Below are positions 26,047 to 34,979 of a stretch of DNA of 64,000 nucleotides, piece after piece (position 1 is the stretch's first letter; the number at the start of each line of letters is the position of its first letter). The stretch lies in NCBI GenBank assembly GCA_965199055.1, contig CBDAQR010000003.1:1302001-1366000 (forward strand), read 5' to 3'. Source of the stretch: CBDAQR01 sp965199055 (GTDB lineage Bacteria > Pseudomonadota > Gammaproteobacteria > Pseudomonadales > Halieaceae). The notes below the pieces were generated by a model that did not search any database, was not told where the DNA came from, and saw nothing but the letters and a program-made list of their open reading frames with translations. Both the position numbers and the translations under genes were made by a program.

Positions 26047-27674
26047 TTCGTGTTCCAGTCCGGTGCTTGCCTGAGTGCGGCTATCGCTTTGTCATCCATA
26101 CTATAAATGTCGGGATGAAACTGAATGCTCTCCCGGTCTGGATCGGGGCTAGCGGTCCAGTACATCAGCATCACGTCCAGTGGCTCCTTGAGATGCACCA
26201 CCGTTTGCTTACCACCCTCTAGCGTCTTGTCGATGGCTGCGCGGTCCCATTCCGGACGATTCTGCACCAACAACTCGGCGAAGTAGATCGGGTCGAGTAC
26301 TCGTATACAGCCACTGCTAAACGCTCGACTGGTTTTCGAAAACAGTTCGCGATGCGGTGTATCGTGAAGATATACCGCATATTGATTGGGGAAGATGAAC
26401 TTGACTTGCCCCAACGCATTATGGGGCCCTGGTTGCTGCACCACTCGATAAGGAAAGCGGCCGGGACTGTACTGTGCATAGTCGATAGTCAGTGGATCCA
26501 CTTCTTCGCCATCGGCATTGTATAGCTTGAAATTGTGATCAGCCGCATAACCAGGGTCTTTGCTAAGTTTGGGGAAAATGCTGCGACGCTTGATCCCTGG
26601 CGGTACCGTCCAGGTGGGATTTAGAACCAGGTATTTCATGTGAGAATGAAATAGCGGCGTTTGATGCTGAACCGTCCCGACCATCACATCCGTCTCCCAA
26701 AGAGCAGTGTCATCGCGAAACAAAAACAGCTCAAAACCGGCCACATTGACCAACACAAAATCACTTCCAGCGTCCTGACTGATCCAGCGGACTCGGTCGA
26801 GGTTAACGCTAAGCTGCTCTACCCGCTGTTCATAAGGCATATTTAATGCAGCAAAACTGCCGCGACCGACAACCCCATCGACGTCAATGCCATGCTTGTG
26901 CTGAAAATCCTTGGCCGCTTCTTCAAGCTGCGCGTCAAACTGCATAGGGTCGTCCGCTACTGCAATCTCATAATTGAGCCGGCCGAGGCTTTCGCGCAAG
27001 AGCAGCACATTGGCATGAGTCATTCCCTCGCGCAAAACGGTGTCCTCTGGCACGGGGACGAAGCTACCACTGGCCGCCAGCTCCCGATAATGTGCTAGTT
27101 CGGCCTGTAGGAGCCGATAGAAAGGAAAGCGAGGTTCCAGATCGCGCAAGACATCGACGATGTTGTTTGTGACGAGCGCTCCAGTTAACTTTGCACTGGT
27201 TTCTTCGGGGGAGAAACCGCGCCGGGTGTAGTTCCAGGAGGTCTCCAGTTTGCTGGGATCGACTTTGCCCTCGATGATGTGCCGCGCGTAAAGCAGCACG
27301 CCGTCGCTCAGCAACACATCAAACCGGGCACGCACCCGATCTCGTTTTAATAGCCGCTGCTTCCATTCATCGCGCAGGCCCGCCAGCGTCGAGAAGTGAT
27401 AGTCCTCGGGGTTCAATCCATGCTCCCCCGCTGAGCCGAGCACTGCCAGCACAGCGCGTACCTGGTCCAGATTTTCCCAGGCCAGTTGATAATCGCGATT
27501 GTCGTAAAACGTTGCGATCAGTTGTGGCCCATAGACCCGCTCTGGCAGATGTTCGCGCTCCTCACCCACCGACACCGCCTCGACAATGTCGCGTATGTGA
27601 TCGCGCATGTCGGCCGACGCGAATGCCGGCGACAGGCCAACGACCAGGAATACATAGGCAAAAATTCTATACAT
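26043..27674 (-). CDS. L,D-transpeptidase, YcbB/LdtD type
   Basis: A 543-residue murein L,D-transpeptidase with a signal peptide (MYRIFAYVFLVVGLSPAFASA). It has an N-terminal scaffold domain, a peptidoglycan-binding segment around 235-280 (AKDFQHKHGIDVDGVVGRGS) and a C-terminal YkuD domain with the HDTPHRELF histidine and SSGCIRV catalytic cysteine at about C456. Such enzymes make 3-3 crosslinks and can bypass beta-lactam block of D,D-transpeptidases. It is the first gene of the minus-strand run continuing through the YcbK-like peptidase, ppk1 and glpQ. Confidence 0.92.
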   Translation of the reverse strand: MYRIFAYVFLVVGLSPAFASADMRDHIRDIVEAVSVGEEREHLPERVYGPQLIATFYDNRDYQLAWENLDQVRAVLAVLGSAGEHGLNPEDYHFSTLAGLRDEWKQRLLKRDRVRARFDVLLSDGVLLYARHIIEGKVDPSKLETSWNYTRRGFSPEETSAKLTGALVTNNIVDVLRDLEPRFPFYRLLQAELAHYRELAASGSFVPVPEDTVLREGMTHANVLLLRESLGRLNYEIAVADDPMQFDAQLEEAAKDFQHKHGIDVDGVVGRGSFAALNMPYEQRVEQLSVNLDRVRWISQDAGSDFVLVNVAGFELFLFRDDTALWETDVMVGTVQHQTPLFHSHMKYLVLNPTWTVPPGIKRRSIFPKLSKDPGYAADHNFKLYNADGEEVDPLTIDYAQYSPGRFPYRVVQQPGPHNALGQVKFIFPNQYAVYLHDTPHRELFSKTSRAFSSGCIRVLDPIYFAELLVQNRPEWDRAAIDKTLEGGKQTVVHLKEPLDVMLMYWTASPDPDRESIQFHPDIYSMDDKAIAALRQAPDWNTN

Positions 27675-27780
27675 AAAGCCACCCTCACTACGGCATAGGT
27701 AGCGGCCAGAGGTTAACTACAAGGGGCCGCTCAGGTCCTGCCGAGACTAGCAATAATAGCCCACCCAGGTGGCAAGTAAA

Positions 27781-28911
27781 TCAGCTCTGGCGCGGCCAGC
27801 CAAATTGCTGATAGAAGAGATCGAGCTCATGCTCGATACGATCGGTAGACACCTCGAATTCACCCAGGCTGTACTCAAACTTGGAATGGTGCTTCTTCTC
27901 ACGCTCAGCCTGGGCTTGCAACCACTCATCGAAGGCATCGTCGAGGGTCAGCCCCAGGGCGGCGTAGACATCACACACTACATCACGAGGTGATTCGATG
28001 AGTTCTCGATAATCGACCACGATTTGCGAGGTCTGCGGGTGCGCGGCGAGAGCGCGGCGGGGATTGTGGAAGTGTTCGAAGGAGATGTCTGTGAGCAGGC
28101 GCAGGGATTCCTCATAATCGTCTCTCGCCCATCCCTTGCCCTTCCAGGTGACCTCAACGAGTTTTAAACAGCTGGGAATACACTCGGTCGGATCGCGCAT
28201 CATCACGACAAAACGAGCATCGGGAAACTCTTCGAGCAGAGCATCTACCCAACCACTCATCACCGGATTCTTGGCAAGATGCACCTTGTTACTGCCATTG
28301 AGTAATAGCTGGCGCTTGACCAATCCGCGGTAGTGCCTCAACCAACGACGACGGCGCGTCCCCATTTGATCGACATGGAAGACATCAATGACATCCATCA
28401 TGGGCACTTCCAGGGACCATTGCTGGGTTACAAATGCAGACGCCATCGCAAAACAGTCTTCTTCGGCATTCCACAGGCTCATATTGTGCATATGCCGATA
28501 GGGCCCGAACGTTTTGTCATCCCAGCGTCGCAAGCTGCGATCTATCACACCACCCAATAACGCCCGGTCGACGGTACCCATCCAGCGAATCAGCTTTTTC
28601 TGCAGCAAGGAGGGAAAGAACATCTCCCAGTAGAGAAAGTAGGAGAAGCGATCGCCGTCGGCTGACATCAACCGATGCATAAGCGTTGTGCCGCTGCGCG
28701 CATGTCCGACGATAAAGATCGGCGCGCTGACTTGCTGCTTCCATAGCCGCGGGAAGAACAGGTAATCGAGTAAGCAAAAAACGAAGTGCACGAGTGACTG
28801 CAGAGGTACCAGTAAAAGCAAGCGCAACAACATGCGATTGCGCCCTTTCCACTGTCGCAGAGTGCTGACATGACGGACAACCCGCCACCAGTAGCCGAAG
28901 TCGAAGTACAT
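27781..28911 (-). CDS. Sulfotransferase-family protein
   Basis: A 376-residue PAPS-dependent sulfotransferase-fold protein. The 5'-phosphosulfate loop is FIVGHARSGTTLMHRLM (about 67-83) and the 3'-phosphate region is RFVVMMRDPTECIPSCLKLV. A hydrophobic N-terminal stretch (residues 28-48) may anchor it in the membrane. This branch (Sulfotransfer_3-like) acts on lipids, glycans or small metabolites. It is divergent from a SnoaL-like gene across 54 bp. No acceptor can be named. Confidence 0.82.
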   Translation of the reverse strand: MYFDFGYWWRVVRHVSTLRQWKGRNRMLLRLLLLVPLQSLVHFVFCLLDYLFFPRLWKQQVSAPIFIVGHARSGTTLMHRLMSADGDRFSYFLYWEMFFPSLLQKKLIRWMGTVDRALLGGVIDRSLRRWDDKTFGPYRHMHNMSLWNAEEDCFAMASAFVTQQWSLEVPMMDVIDVFHVDQMGTRRRRWLRHYRGLVKRQLLLNGSNKVHLAKNPVMSGWVDALLEEFPDARFVVMMRDPTECIPSCLKLVEVTWKGKGWARDDYEESLRLLTDISFEHFHNPRRALAAHPQTSQIVVDYRELIESPRDVVCDVYAALGLTLDDAFDEWLQAQAEREKKHHSKFEYSLGEFEVSTDRIEHELDLFYQQFGWPRQS

Positions 28912-28931
28912 AGGACATCAATATATGTGCC

Positions 28932-28937
28932 TATAAT
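28932..28937 (+). promoter_or_regulatory. Possible -10 box for the SnoaL-like gene
   Basis: A perfect TATAAT sits in the 54-bp gap between the divergent sulfotransferase and SnoaL-like genes, 28 bp before the ATG at 28966. No convincing -35 is seen at 16-18 bp. A 6-bp dyad (GGACAT 28913-28918, ATGTCC 28936-28941) overlaps it and could be an operator. Low confidence. Confidence 0.3.
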
Positions 28938-28965
28938 GTCCCTAAGCAATGGAAGGGGTCTGACA

Positions 28966-29460
28966 ATGAATACCAGCAGTGAAGATAAGCTGGCGATACG
29001 CGATGTACTCAATCGCTATTGCCGCGGCCTTGATCGCATGGACAGATTGATGGCCTATTCCGTTTTTGCGGAGGACGCACCTGCGCATTACCACGACATG
29101 TACGAGGGTACCGGACACGGCTTCATCGACTGGGCATGGCATATTCACGAGACAATGGAGCGCCATTCCCACCAGGTCACCAATTGCCTGATCGAGCTAG
29201 ATGGCGACAGCGCATCCAGCGAAAGCTATGTAACTGTAGTACTTTGGACACGCGCAGAAGATGGAATGAAGGAAATCTGCTGCAGGGGGCGCTATCTCGA
29301 TTGTTGGGAGAAGCGCGACGGACAATGGTTGATCATTGCTCGCGAACATATACTCGACACCCAGTCTACCAATGGCGTACCGGATACCGACGCGCCCAAT
29401 CAGGAATCTCGCCGCGATGAAGACGATCCTTCCTTCAACTACATACCGAAACATGCCTAG
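28966..29460 (+). CDS. SnoaL-like / NTF2-fold protein
   Basis: A 164-residue protein of the nuclear-transport-factor-2 fold (SnoaL_4 type). I chose ATG 28966 because GGAAGGGG lies about 8 bp upstream; the frame is open 32 codons further but that part overlaps the divergent gene. The pattern DVLNRYCRGLDRMDRLMAYSVFAEDA and SYVTVVLWTRAEDG...CCRGRYLDCWEKRDGQWLIIAREHI is typical of the fold with its open hydrophobic pocket. Relatives are isomerases, dehydratases or ring-dioxygenase small subunits. It overlaps the next hydrolase gene by 8 bp. Confidence 0.75.
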   Translation: MNTSSEDKLAIRDVLNRYCRGLDRMDRLMAYSVFAEDAPAHYHDMYEGTGHGFIDWAWHIHETMERHSHQVTNCLIELDGDSASSESYVTVVLWTRAEDGMKEICCRGRYLDCWEKRDGQWLIIAREHILDTQSTNGVPDTDAPNQESRRDEDDPSFNYIPKHA

Positions 29461-30715
29461 GCTGGCAGCGGTACTGCTATCGACTCTGAGCATTTGCTCT
29501 AGCTTGCAGGCCAGCGACGTAATGGTGGGGGTTCCCCCCGAGCGCGACACGCAGGCAACCTTTCAGAATTATCGCGAGCATCCATTCAATCGTTGGACCT
29601 TTCGCAATGCCGGCGCACCCATGAACGTGGTGATGATTCCACGCGAAGGTGAGATTTATCGGTTTGCTGAGGGAGAAATAGAAGAGTGGGACAGCCAGAC
29701 CTTCGACACTGTATTTGAAGAAAACTATGCAGATGGGGTCATCATCATCCGCGGTGATGAAATACTGCATGAACGCTATTTTCACGACTTTAACCGTCAT
29801 TCACAGCACACCTGGTTTTCTATGACCAAATCGCTGGTGTCTGCGGCGTTTGGGAATATTCTCGCGACTGGGGAGGTCGACTTGCAGGACTCGCCTGCTG
29901 ACATCATTCCTGAGCTGGAGGGGGGCGGCTTCGAGCGCACGACCGTGCAGCAGGTGCTTAACCATACCAGCGCCATCGACTTCCAGGAGAATTACACTGA
30001 CCCGGATTCAGAGTTTCTTCAGTACTATGCGCCGGCACTCAACATGGCTTGGCTACCTGGCGCAGCGGATGTGCAGCCCGGTGACTCGGACATCTATGGC
30101 GCACATGATTTTCTAGCTGAATTCATTGAGCCCGATACCAATCGTGAACCCGGCAAGCTGTTTGACTACAACTCCGCGAATGCAGATCTACTGGGCTGGA
30201 TGGTTGCCAGAGCATCCGGGATGCCGCTGCAAGACTACTTGCAGAAAACGATATGGTCCAAGCTAGGGGCCGAGCACGACGCCTATATCATGGTCGACCG
30301 TGCCTTTATGCCGGTCGCAACAGGGGGAATGAACAGTACGCTGCGCGACGCCGCAAAATTCGGCATGATGATCAGGGACAGGGGCAGCTTCAACGGCGAA
30401 CAGGTCATCCCTGCCGTCTGGGTTGACCAGACCCTGCGGCTTAATCGACGCAATATTTCCAATATGAGCAATAACCGCAAGTATGGAGCCGATCCCTGGC
30501 TGGCCTACAAGAATATGTGGTGGGTACTCAACGCCAACCCCGGAGAGTACGCTGCGGTCGGAATCCATGGGCAGGTCATCTACATCAACCTGGCAGCGAA
30601 CACGGTAATGGCCTGGTTTTCCAGCCAGCCGGTTGCCTCCGCCGCTGACAACCCTACGTTTCACGCCAAACTACAGGCCGCTCGGGATGTAGCGGCGTTG
30701 CTTAGCGAGCGTTAA
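29453..30715 (+). CDS. Secreted beta-lactamase-family serine hydrolase
   Basis: A second class C-type serine hydrolase, about 420 residues. The ATG at 29453 gives a good signal peptide (MPRLAAVLLSTLSICSSLQA); a longer start at 29417 is possible, and neither has a strong ribosome site, so it may rely on coupling to the SnoaL-like gene it overlaps. The nucleophile motif SMTK is at about 123-126 and FDYNSANADLLGW supplies the tyrosine motif. It is not closely similar to the hydrolase at 5513 beyond the motifs. Likely a periplasmic esterase or peptidase. It ends 2 bp before the convergent SDR gene. Confidence 0.82.
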   Translation: MPRLAAVLLSTLSICSSLQASDVMVGVPPERDTQATFQNYREHPFNRWTFRNAGAPMNVVMIPREGEIYRFAEGEIEEWDSQTFDTVFEENYADGVIIIRGDEILHERYFHDFNRHSQHTWFSMTKSLVSAAFGNILATGEVDLQDSPADIIPELEGGGFERTTVQQVLNHTSAIDFQENYTDPDSEFLQYYAPALNMAWLPGAADVQPGDSDIYGAHDFLAEFIEPDTNREPGKLFDYNSANADLLGWMVARASGMPLQDYLQKTIWSKLGAEHDAYIMVDRAFMPVATGGMNSTLRDAAKFGMMIRDRGSFNGEQVIPAVWVDQTLRLNRRNISNMSNNRKYGADPWLAYKNMWWVLNANPGEYAAVGIHGQVIYINLAANTVMAWFSSQPVASAADNPTFHAKLQAARDVAALLSER

Positions 30716-30717
30716 AC

Positions 30718-31473
30718 CTAGTCGCCGTAATACACGCCGCCATTCACGTGCCAGGTCTGGCCATTCACCCAGGCACCGTCATCCGAGATCAGGTAAACCA
30801 CGCTGCCGGCGATGTCCTCCGGAGCGCCGTGCCGCGGCGAGTTAACGCCGCGCAACATCTTGTCGAGCAGTTCCTCGCCCATGCCCGCTGCAAGCTGCGG
30901 CGTGACCACCAGTCCAGGTGCGATGGAATTGGCACGAATTCCTTCACTACCCCAGCGTGATGCAATATGCCGGCAGATCGCGTTGACGCCTGCCTTTGAG
31001 GCGGCATACGCCGGGCGCTCCGGCTCTCCGATGGTCGATGCGCCCGAGGACGTGCAAACGATACTCCCGCCACCCTGCTCCAGCAGATGTGGCAGGCAGG
31101 CGCGAACAATCATCGCCGTACCGGTGACGTTGACCTTCAATGTACGATCCCATAGTGCGCTGTCGTTACTGAGCATGTCCCCGTCCACCAATACCGCCTG
31201 AAGATCGGCTGCATTAGCAAATACGGCATCGAGTTTGCCGAGATGTTCAACCGCACCTGCAACCAGCGCCTTAATGGACGCCTCATCGGCCTGGTCGTAG
31301 CGAATGGCGATCGCTTCGCCCGCTGCCCGTGCAGTCTGCTGTGCCACTTCCAGGTTAATGTCCCCTATCACCACCCGGGCACCCTCCTCGCACAACCTGT
31401 GCGCGGTCGCTGCGCCGATTCCGGTCGCACCCCCGCAGACCAGGACGGCCTTGCCTTCAAGTTTCTTCATCAC
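30718..31473 (-). CDS. Short-chain dehydrogenase/reductase
   Basis: Classical SDR of 251 residues. The Rossmann motif GGATGIG is at about 14-20, the NAG-type motif reads FANAADL, the catalytic serine is in CTSSGAS, and the YAASK pair is near 156-160. The C-terminal WVNGQTWHVNGGVYYGD is typical. It oxidises or reduces a hydroxyl/keto group with NAD(P). Start is GTG 31473 or ATG 31470; the ribosome site is weak for both. It converges on a serine hydrolase. Substrate unknown. Confidence 0.87.
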   Translation of the reverse strand: MMKKLEGKAVLVCGGATGIGAATAHRLCEEGARVVIGDINLEVAQQTARAAGEAIAIRYDQADEASIKALVAGAVEHLGKLDAVFANAADLQAVLVDGDMLSNDSALWDRTLKVNVTGTAMIVRACLPHLLEQGGGSIVCTSSGASTIGEPERPAYAASKAGVNAICRHIASRWGSEGIRANSIAPGLVVTPQLAAGMGEELLDKMLRGVNSPRHGAPEDIAGSVVYLISDDGAWVNGQTWHVNGGVYYGD

Positions 31474-31553
31474 AGAGTCTCTATTTGAACTGAAGAAATG
31501 GTATCACCCCCGCCGCAACGCGTAAGATTGAGCTTTTGAACCGGAGCGCCATT

Positions 31554-32419
31554 ATGCCAATGCCTGCTGACATAGGGGTCATCGACCTGATGATGAGTAT
31601 TCCCAGCGCGGATCAGAGCGATTGGTACGAATACATGAAACCCATGTTTCGCGACCAAGAGAGTCGTGAGCTATTCAGCATGCCAGCCCAATACATGTTC
31701 AATGTTCCTGATCTCAAGAACATCGAGGATGGCACTGCCTATACGCTGGAGCAGATGGATAAACACGGTATCGAGCGCTCCATGATTGGCCTGATCGGTG
31801 ACGACAATCGTACCCATGAGGCTGCGCTGAAAGCGCACCCTGATCGTTTCTTTGCGAGTTACGATGCGATCCCAACCAGGGTATGGATGAAGTCAGGAAG
31901 ATCCGCAGGCTCAAGGAAGAATACGACCTCAAGGCCGTTACCGCCTTTCCTTCCGGCACCAACCCGCAGATTCCCATCAATGGCAAAGAGTGGTATCCGA
32001 TCTACGCCACCTGCGTCGAGCTCGACATACCCATTTGCATCTGCGTGGGAGTACCCGGCCCGAGACTGCCGATGTGGCCACAAAAGGTGGAACACCTCGA
32101 CGAAGTCTGCTGGTTTTTTCCGGAGCTCAAAATCGTTATGCGCCACGGGGCGGAGCCCTGGACCGAGTTGGCCTGGAAGCTGATGCTCAAGTACCCGAAT
32201 CTGTATTACTCCACCAGCGCATTTGCACCCAAGCACTACCCCCAGGACATTATCGATTACGCCAATACACGCGGCGCGGACAAAGTGATGTATGCAGGTT
32301 ATTTCCCGATGGGCATCTCCCTGGATCGCATTTTCAAGGATATGCCAAACGTACCCTTCAAGGATGAGGTATGGCCCAAGTTCCTGCGCGAAAATGCGCA
32401 GCGGGTTTTCCAACTGTAG
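31554..32419 (+). pseudogene. Amidohydrolase (COG2159 type), split by a frameshift
   Basis: Two plus-strand frames make one TIM-barrel amidohydrolase_2-family protein of about 288 residues. ATG 31554 has GGAG 7 bp upstream. The first frame reads normally to HPDRFFASYDA at about 31866; the second, from about 31871, continues NQGMDEVRKIRRLKEEYDL to the end. Adding one A at 31866-31871 (so GCGATCCC becomes GCGAATCCC) restores a family-like sequence. A decarboxylase- or hydrolase-type metal site is partly visible (MRHGAEPW). Either a recent lesion or a sequencing error. It sits just after an SDR gene on the other strand. Confidence 0.72.
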
Positions 32420-32489
32420 CGCACGCACTGGCGCAGTCACGAAAACCAGCTATACCTTGTTCTGAATTCACGTAACAGGGAACAGAAGC

Positions 32490-33107
32490 ATGCTCACGAT
32501 TCACCACCTGCGCATAGGGCGTTCAATTTTCTGCGTATGGCTTTTGGAAGAGCTGGAACTCGAGTATGAGTTGGTCTCCTACAGTCGCGATCCGGAAACC
32601 ATGCGCGCGCCGCCTGAGCTCAAAGACATTCACCCTTTGGGTAAATCGCCCGTGATCAATGACGATGGCCTGGTTCTGTCCGAATCGGGTGCGATCACCG
32701 CTTATTTGCTGGAAAAGCATGATCAGGAAAACCGCTTCTCTCCGCCACGCTCTGACCTGAAGGCCTGGGCTGAGTATACCCAGTGGCTGCACTATGCGGA
32801 GGGCTCGGTGTTCACACCGCTTATGCTGAAGATGCTGTCGCTACGCAGCGGTGAACCTCAGCCACTGTTGGATGGATTTGGTGACCCTGAGATCGCGTTG
32901 CACTTCAATCATATCAGCAACAAGTTAGGCGATAACGCGTTCATACTCGGTGACGACTTTAGCGGTGCGGATTTCGGTATTAGCTATATGGTGGGCATGG
33001 CGCAGGCACTGGGTCAGTTAGAACCCTACCCCAAGCTAGCAGCTTACCTGGAGCGAAACCAGGCAAGAGCAGCGTTTCAGCGCGCGCTCGAACGCGGCAT
33101 CGAGTAA
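32490..33107 (+). CDS. Glutathione S-transferase family protein
   Basis: A 205-residue GST. The N-terminal thioredoxin-fold half runs to about 75 with the glutathione-binding LSESGAITAYLLEKH, and the C-terminal helical half carries FSGADFGISYMVG. The N-terminus MLTIHHLRIGRSIFCVW places Ser/Cys near the expected active site. Cytoplasmic conjugation or isomerisation of an electrophile is likely. It stands alone, with lipA convergent 10 bp downstream; AACAGGGAACAG just upstream may include the ribosome site. Confidence 0.87.
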   Translation: MLTIHHLRIGRSIFCVWLLEELELEYELVSYSRDPETMRAPPELKDIHPLGKSPVINDDGLVLSESGAITAYLLEKHDQENRFSPPRSDLKAWAEYTQWLHYAEGSVFTPLMLKMLSLRSGEPQPLLDGFGDPEIALHFNHISNKLGDNAFILGDDFSGADFGISYMVGMAQALGQLEPYPKLAAYLERNQARAAFQRALERGIE

Positions 33108-33117
33108 TAGCGCCGGA

Positions 33118-34158
33118 TTAATCGAGATTGATCGCCGGGATTTCGTCCCGGCTAATCGAGGTGTCCAGGGGCAGACCCAGGTTATTTTGCTCCAGGATAC
33201 GATCGGCCCGGTAGCTCGAGCGCACCAGCGGCCCTGCAGCCACTTCTGTGAAACCGAGTTCCAGGCCCTGCTCGCGGTAGGCGGCGAACTGATCGGGATG
33301 AATCCAGGCCTCCACCGGCAGATGGTTAGGAGTGGGCCGCAGGTATTGCCCTAAGGTCAGAATATCGACGCTGCGTTCGCGCAGATCGTGCATCGTACGA
33401 GTAATTTCTTCCTCCGTTTCCCCAAGGCCCAGCATCAAGCTGGTCTTGGTCAGCACGTCGGGATTACTGCGCTTGGCATGGGTCAGAACATCCAGCGTAA
33501 TGTCGTACCCTGCCCGAGGGTCGCGCACGCGCCGCGTCAGACGCTCAACGGTTTCGACATTTTGCGCAAACACCTGCAACCCAGAATGCACTACGGTATC
33601 AATGGCCTGTTCACTGCCACTGAAATCAGGCGTTAAGGCTTCCACCGCGGTGGTGGGGTTACGCTCCCTGATGGCACGGACACAGGCGGCGTAGTGGGCT
33701 GCGCCACCGTCTGGCAAATCGTCTCTGTCCACCGATGTCAGAACCACGTAACGCAAGTTCATGAGCTCGACCGAGCGGGCCGCGTTGGCGGGCTCTTCAC
33801 TGTCCAGCCAGCCGCCAGGATTGCCGGTATCTACCGCACAAAACCGACAAGCGCGGGTACACACCGAGCCCATCAGCATGATCGTCGCGGTGCCATTACT
33901 CCAGCACTCGCCCATATTGGGACAGTGACTCTCCTCGCACACTGTAGCCAGGCGATGCTCTCGCACCGTCTCCTGCACGGCGGTAAATTTTTCTCCCCGT
34001 TCTATGCGCATGCGCAACCAGGGCGGCTTGCGCGGGTGCGGCACTTCACGATTGGGGTTCTCTTTCACGCCATCCTTGATGGCCGAGAAACCCTGACCGG
34101 TTTCAAATTTTGTGCCACTACCGGGTCGTTTTGCTGCTTCTTTGCTCATGGCCGGCAT
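33118..34158 (-). CDS. lipA: Lipoyl synthase LipA
   Basis: Radical-SAM enzyme that inserts two sulfurs into octanoyl groups to make lipoate, about 346 residues. Both cluster motifs are intact: CEESHCPNMGEC (auxiliary cluster) and CTRACRFC (SAM cluster), and the C-terminal RSSYRADRI is present. The open frame runs 36 codons further upstream but overlaps the divergent aldolase gene; I prefer ATG 34158 (AGG 5 bp upstream), with ATG 34149 as an alternative. lipB is not next to it, which is unusual for gammaproteobacteria but not unknown. Its auxiliary cluster is consumed in catalysis, so it depends on Fe-S supply. Confidence 0.95.
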   Translation of the reverse strand: MPAMSKEAAKRPGSGTKFETGQGFSAIKDGVKENPNREVPHPRKPPWLRMRIERGEKFTAVQETVREHRLATVCEESHCPNMGECWSNGTATIMLMGSVCTRACRFCAVDTGNPGGWLDSEEPANAARSVELMNLRYVVLTSVDRDDLPDGGAAHYAACVRAIRERNPTTAVEALTPDFSGSEQAIDTVVHSGLQVFAQNVETVERLTRRVRDPRAGYDITLDVLTHAKRSNPDVLTKTSLMLGLGETEEEITRTMHDLRERSVDILTLGQYLRPTPNHLPVEAWIHPDQFAAYREQGLELGFTEVAAGPLVRSSYRADRILEQNNLGLPLDTSISRDEIPAINLD

Positions 34159-34200
34159 TATGCCTAAACTCGATCTGAAATGCCCACTCCGGAAACTCGT

Positions 34201-34971
34201 ATGCAAACCATTCCCGGCATCAACCCCGATATCGTCAAGCAGTTTGCGCCCAGGCCTGGCCGGCATCCATTGCTACCCGAACTGAGCGAGAAGGCCCAGG
34301 TTGCACTAACTTGCCGAATGCTGTTTCAGGAGGGTTGGAATGATCACATTGCGGGTCACATCACGTTCCGTCAGGACAACGGCAATGTGCTTACGAATCC
34401 CTGGGAGCTCGCCTGGGATGAGATCACCGCCAGCGACATCGTTACGCTGAACAGCGAGGGAGAAGTCATCGACGGCGACTGGAATGTCACTCCTGCCATT
34501 GGCCTGCACATGCAGATGCACGAGCTGCGTCCGGATGTGCATGTAGTGATTCATAATCACCCCCACTACAGCGGTCTATGGGCAAACATGCATCGGGTGC
34601 CGCCGGTATACGACCAGACGGGCGCCTACGTCGACGGCCCTCTGCCGCTCTACAATGAGTATGAGGGAACCTTTGAAGATGAGGACCGTACGATGGCCGC
34701 AGCCAGAGCTTTGGGCGATGCAAAATGGGCACTGCTGGCCAATCATGGTTCGCTCGTGGTGGGCAAAGACTTGCGTCAGGCACACCTGCGCGCCATCACA
34801 TTGGAATGGCGCTCGCAGCGCGCCTATGAGATCGAGCTCGCCGGTGGCGGCACTCCGCTCACCGATGAACAGGTCGCTGCGGCGGCGCTACCGGATGCCA
34901 ATGGATTTCCGTTCCTGTGGGAAGCAATGGCCAGGCGCGAATTGCGCCGCGACGAGTCCGTATTGGACTAG
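34201..34971 (+). CDS. Class II aldolase/adducin family protein
   Basis: A 256-residue protein of the class II aldolase fold. Zinc ligands are visible in VIHNHPHYSGLW and LANHGSLVVG; the conserved entry motif is DHIAGHITFRQDN. I chose ATG 34201 (GGAA 7 bp upstream); ATG 34180 is also open. Members include fuculose- and ribulose-phosphate aldolases as well as decarboxylase-like enzymes of unknown role. It is 8 bp upstream of a TauD-like dioxygenase, so the two probably serve one catabolic route. Confidence 0.85.
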   Translation: MQTIPGINPDIVKQFAPRPGRHPLLPELSEKAQVALTCRMLFQEGWNDHIAGHITFRQDNGNVLTNPWELAWDEITASDIVTLNSEGEVIDGDWNVTPAIGLHMQMHELRPDVHVVIHNHPHYSGLWANMHRVPPVYDQTGAYVDGPLPLYNEYEGTFEDEDRTMAAARALGDAKWALLANHGSLVVGKDLRQAHLRAITLEWRSQRAYEIELAGGGTPLTDEQVAAAALPDANGFPFLWEAMARRELRRDESVLD

Positions 34972-34979
34972 GAGGAATT

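Noticed and set aside
27701..27731. Inverted repeat AGCGGCC-N17-GGCCGCT as a terminator of the sulfotransferase gene
   Set aside because: Arms are only 7 bp with a long loop and no T-tract on either strand; too weak to call.
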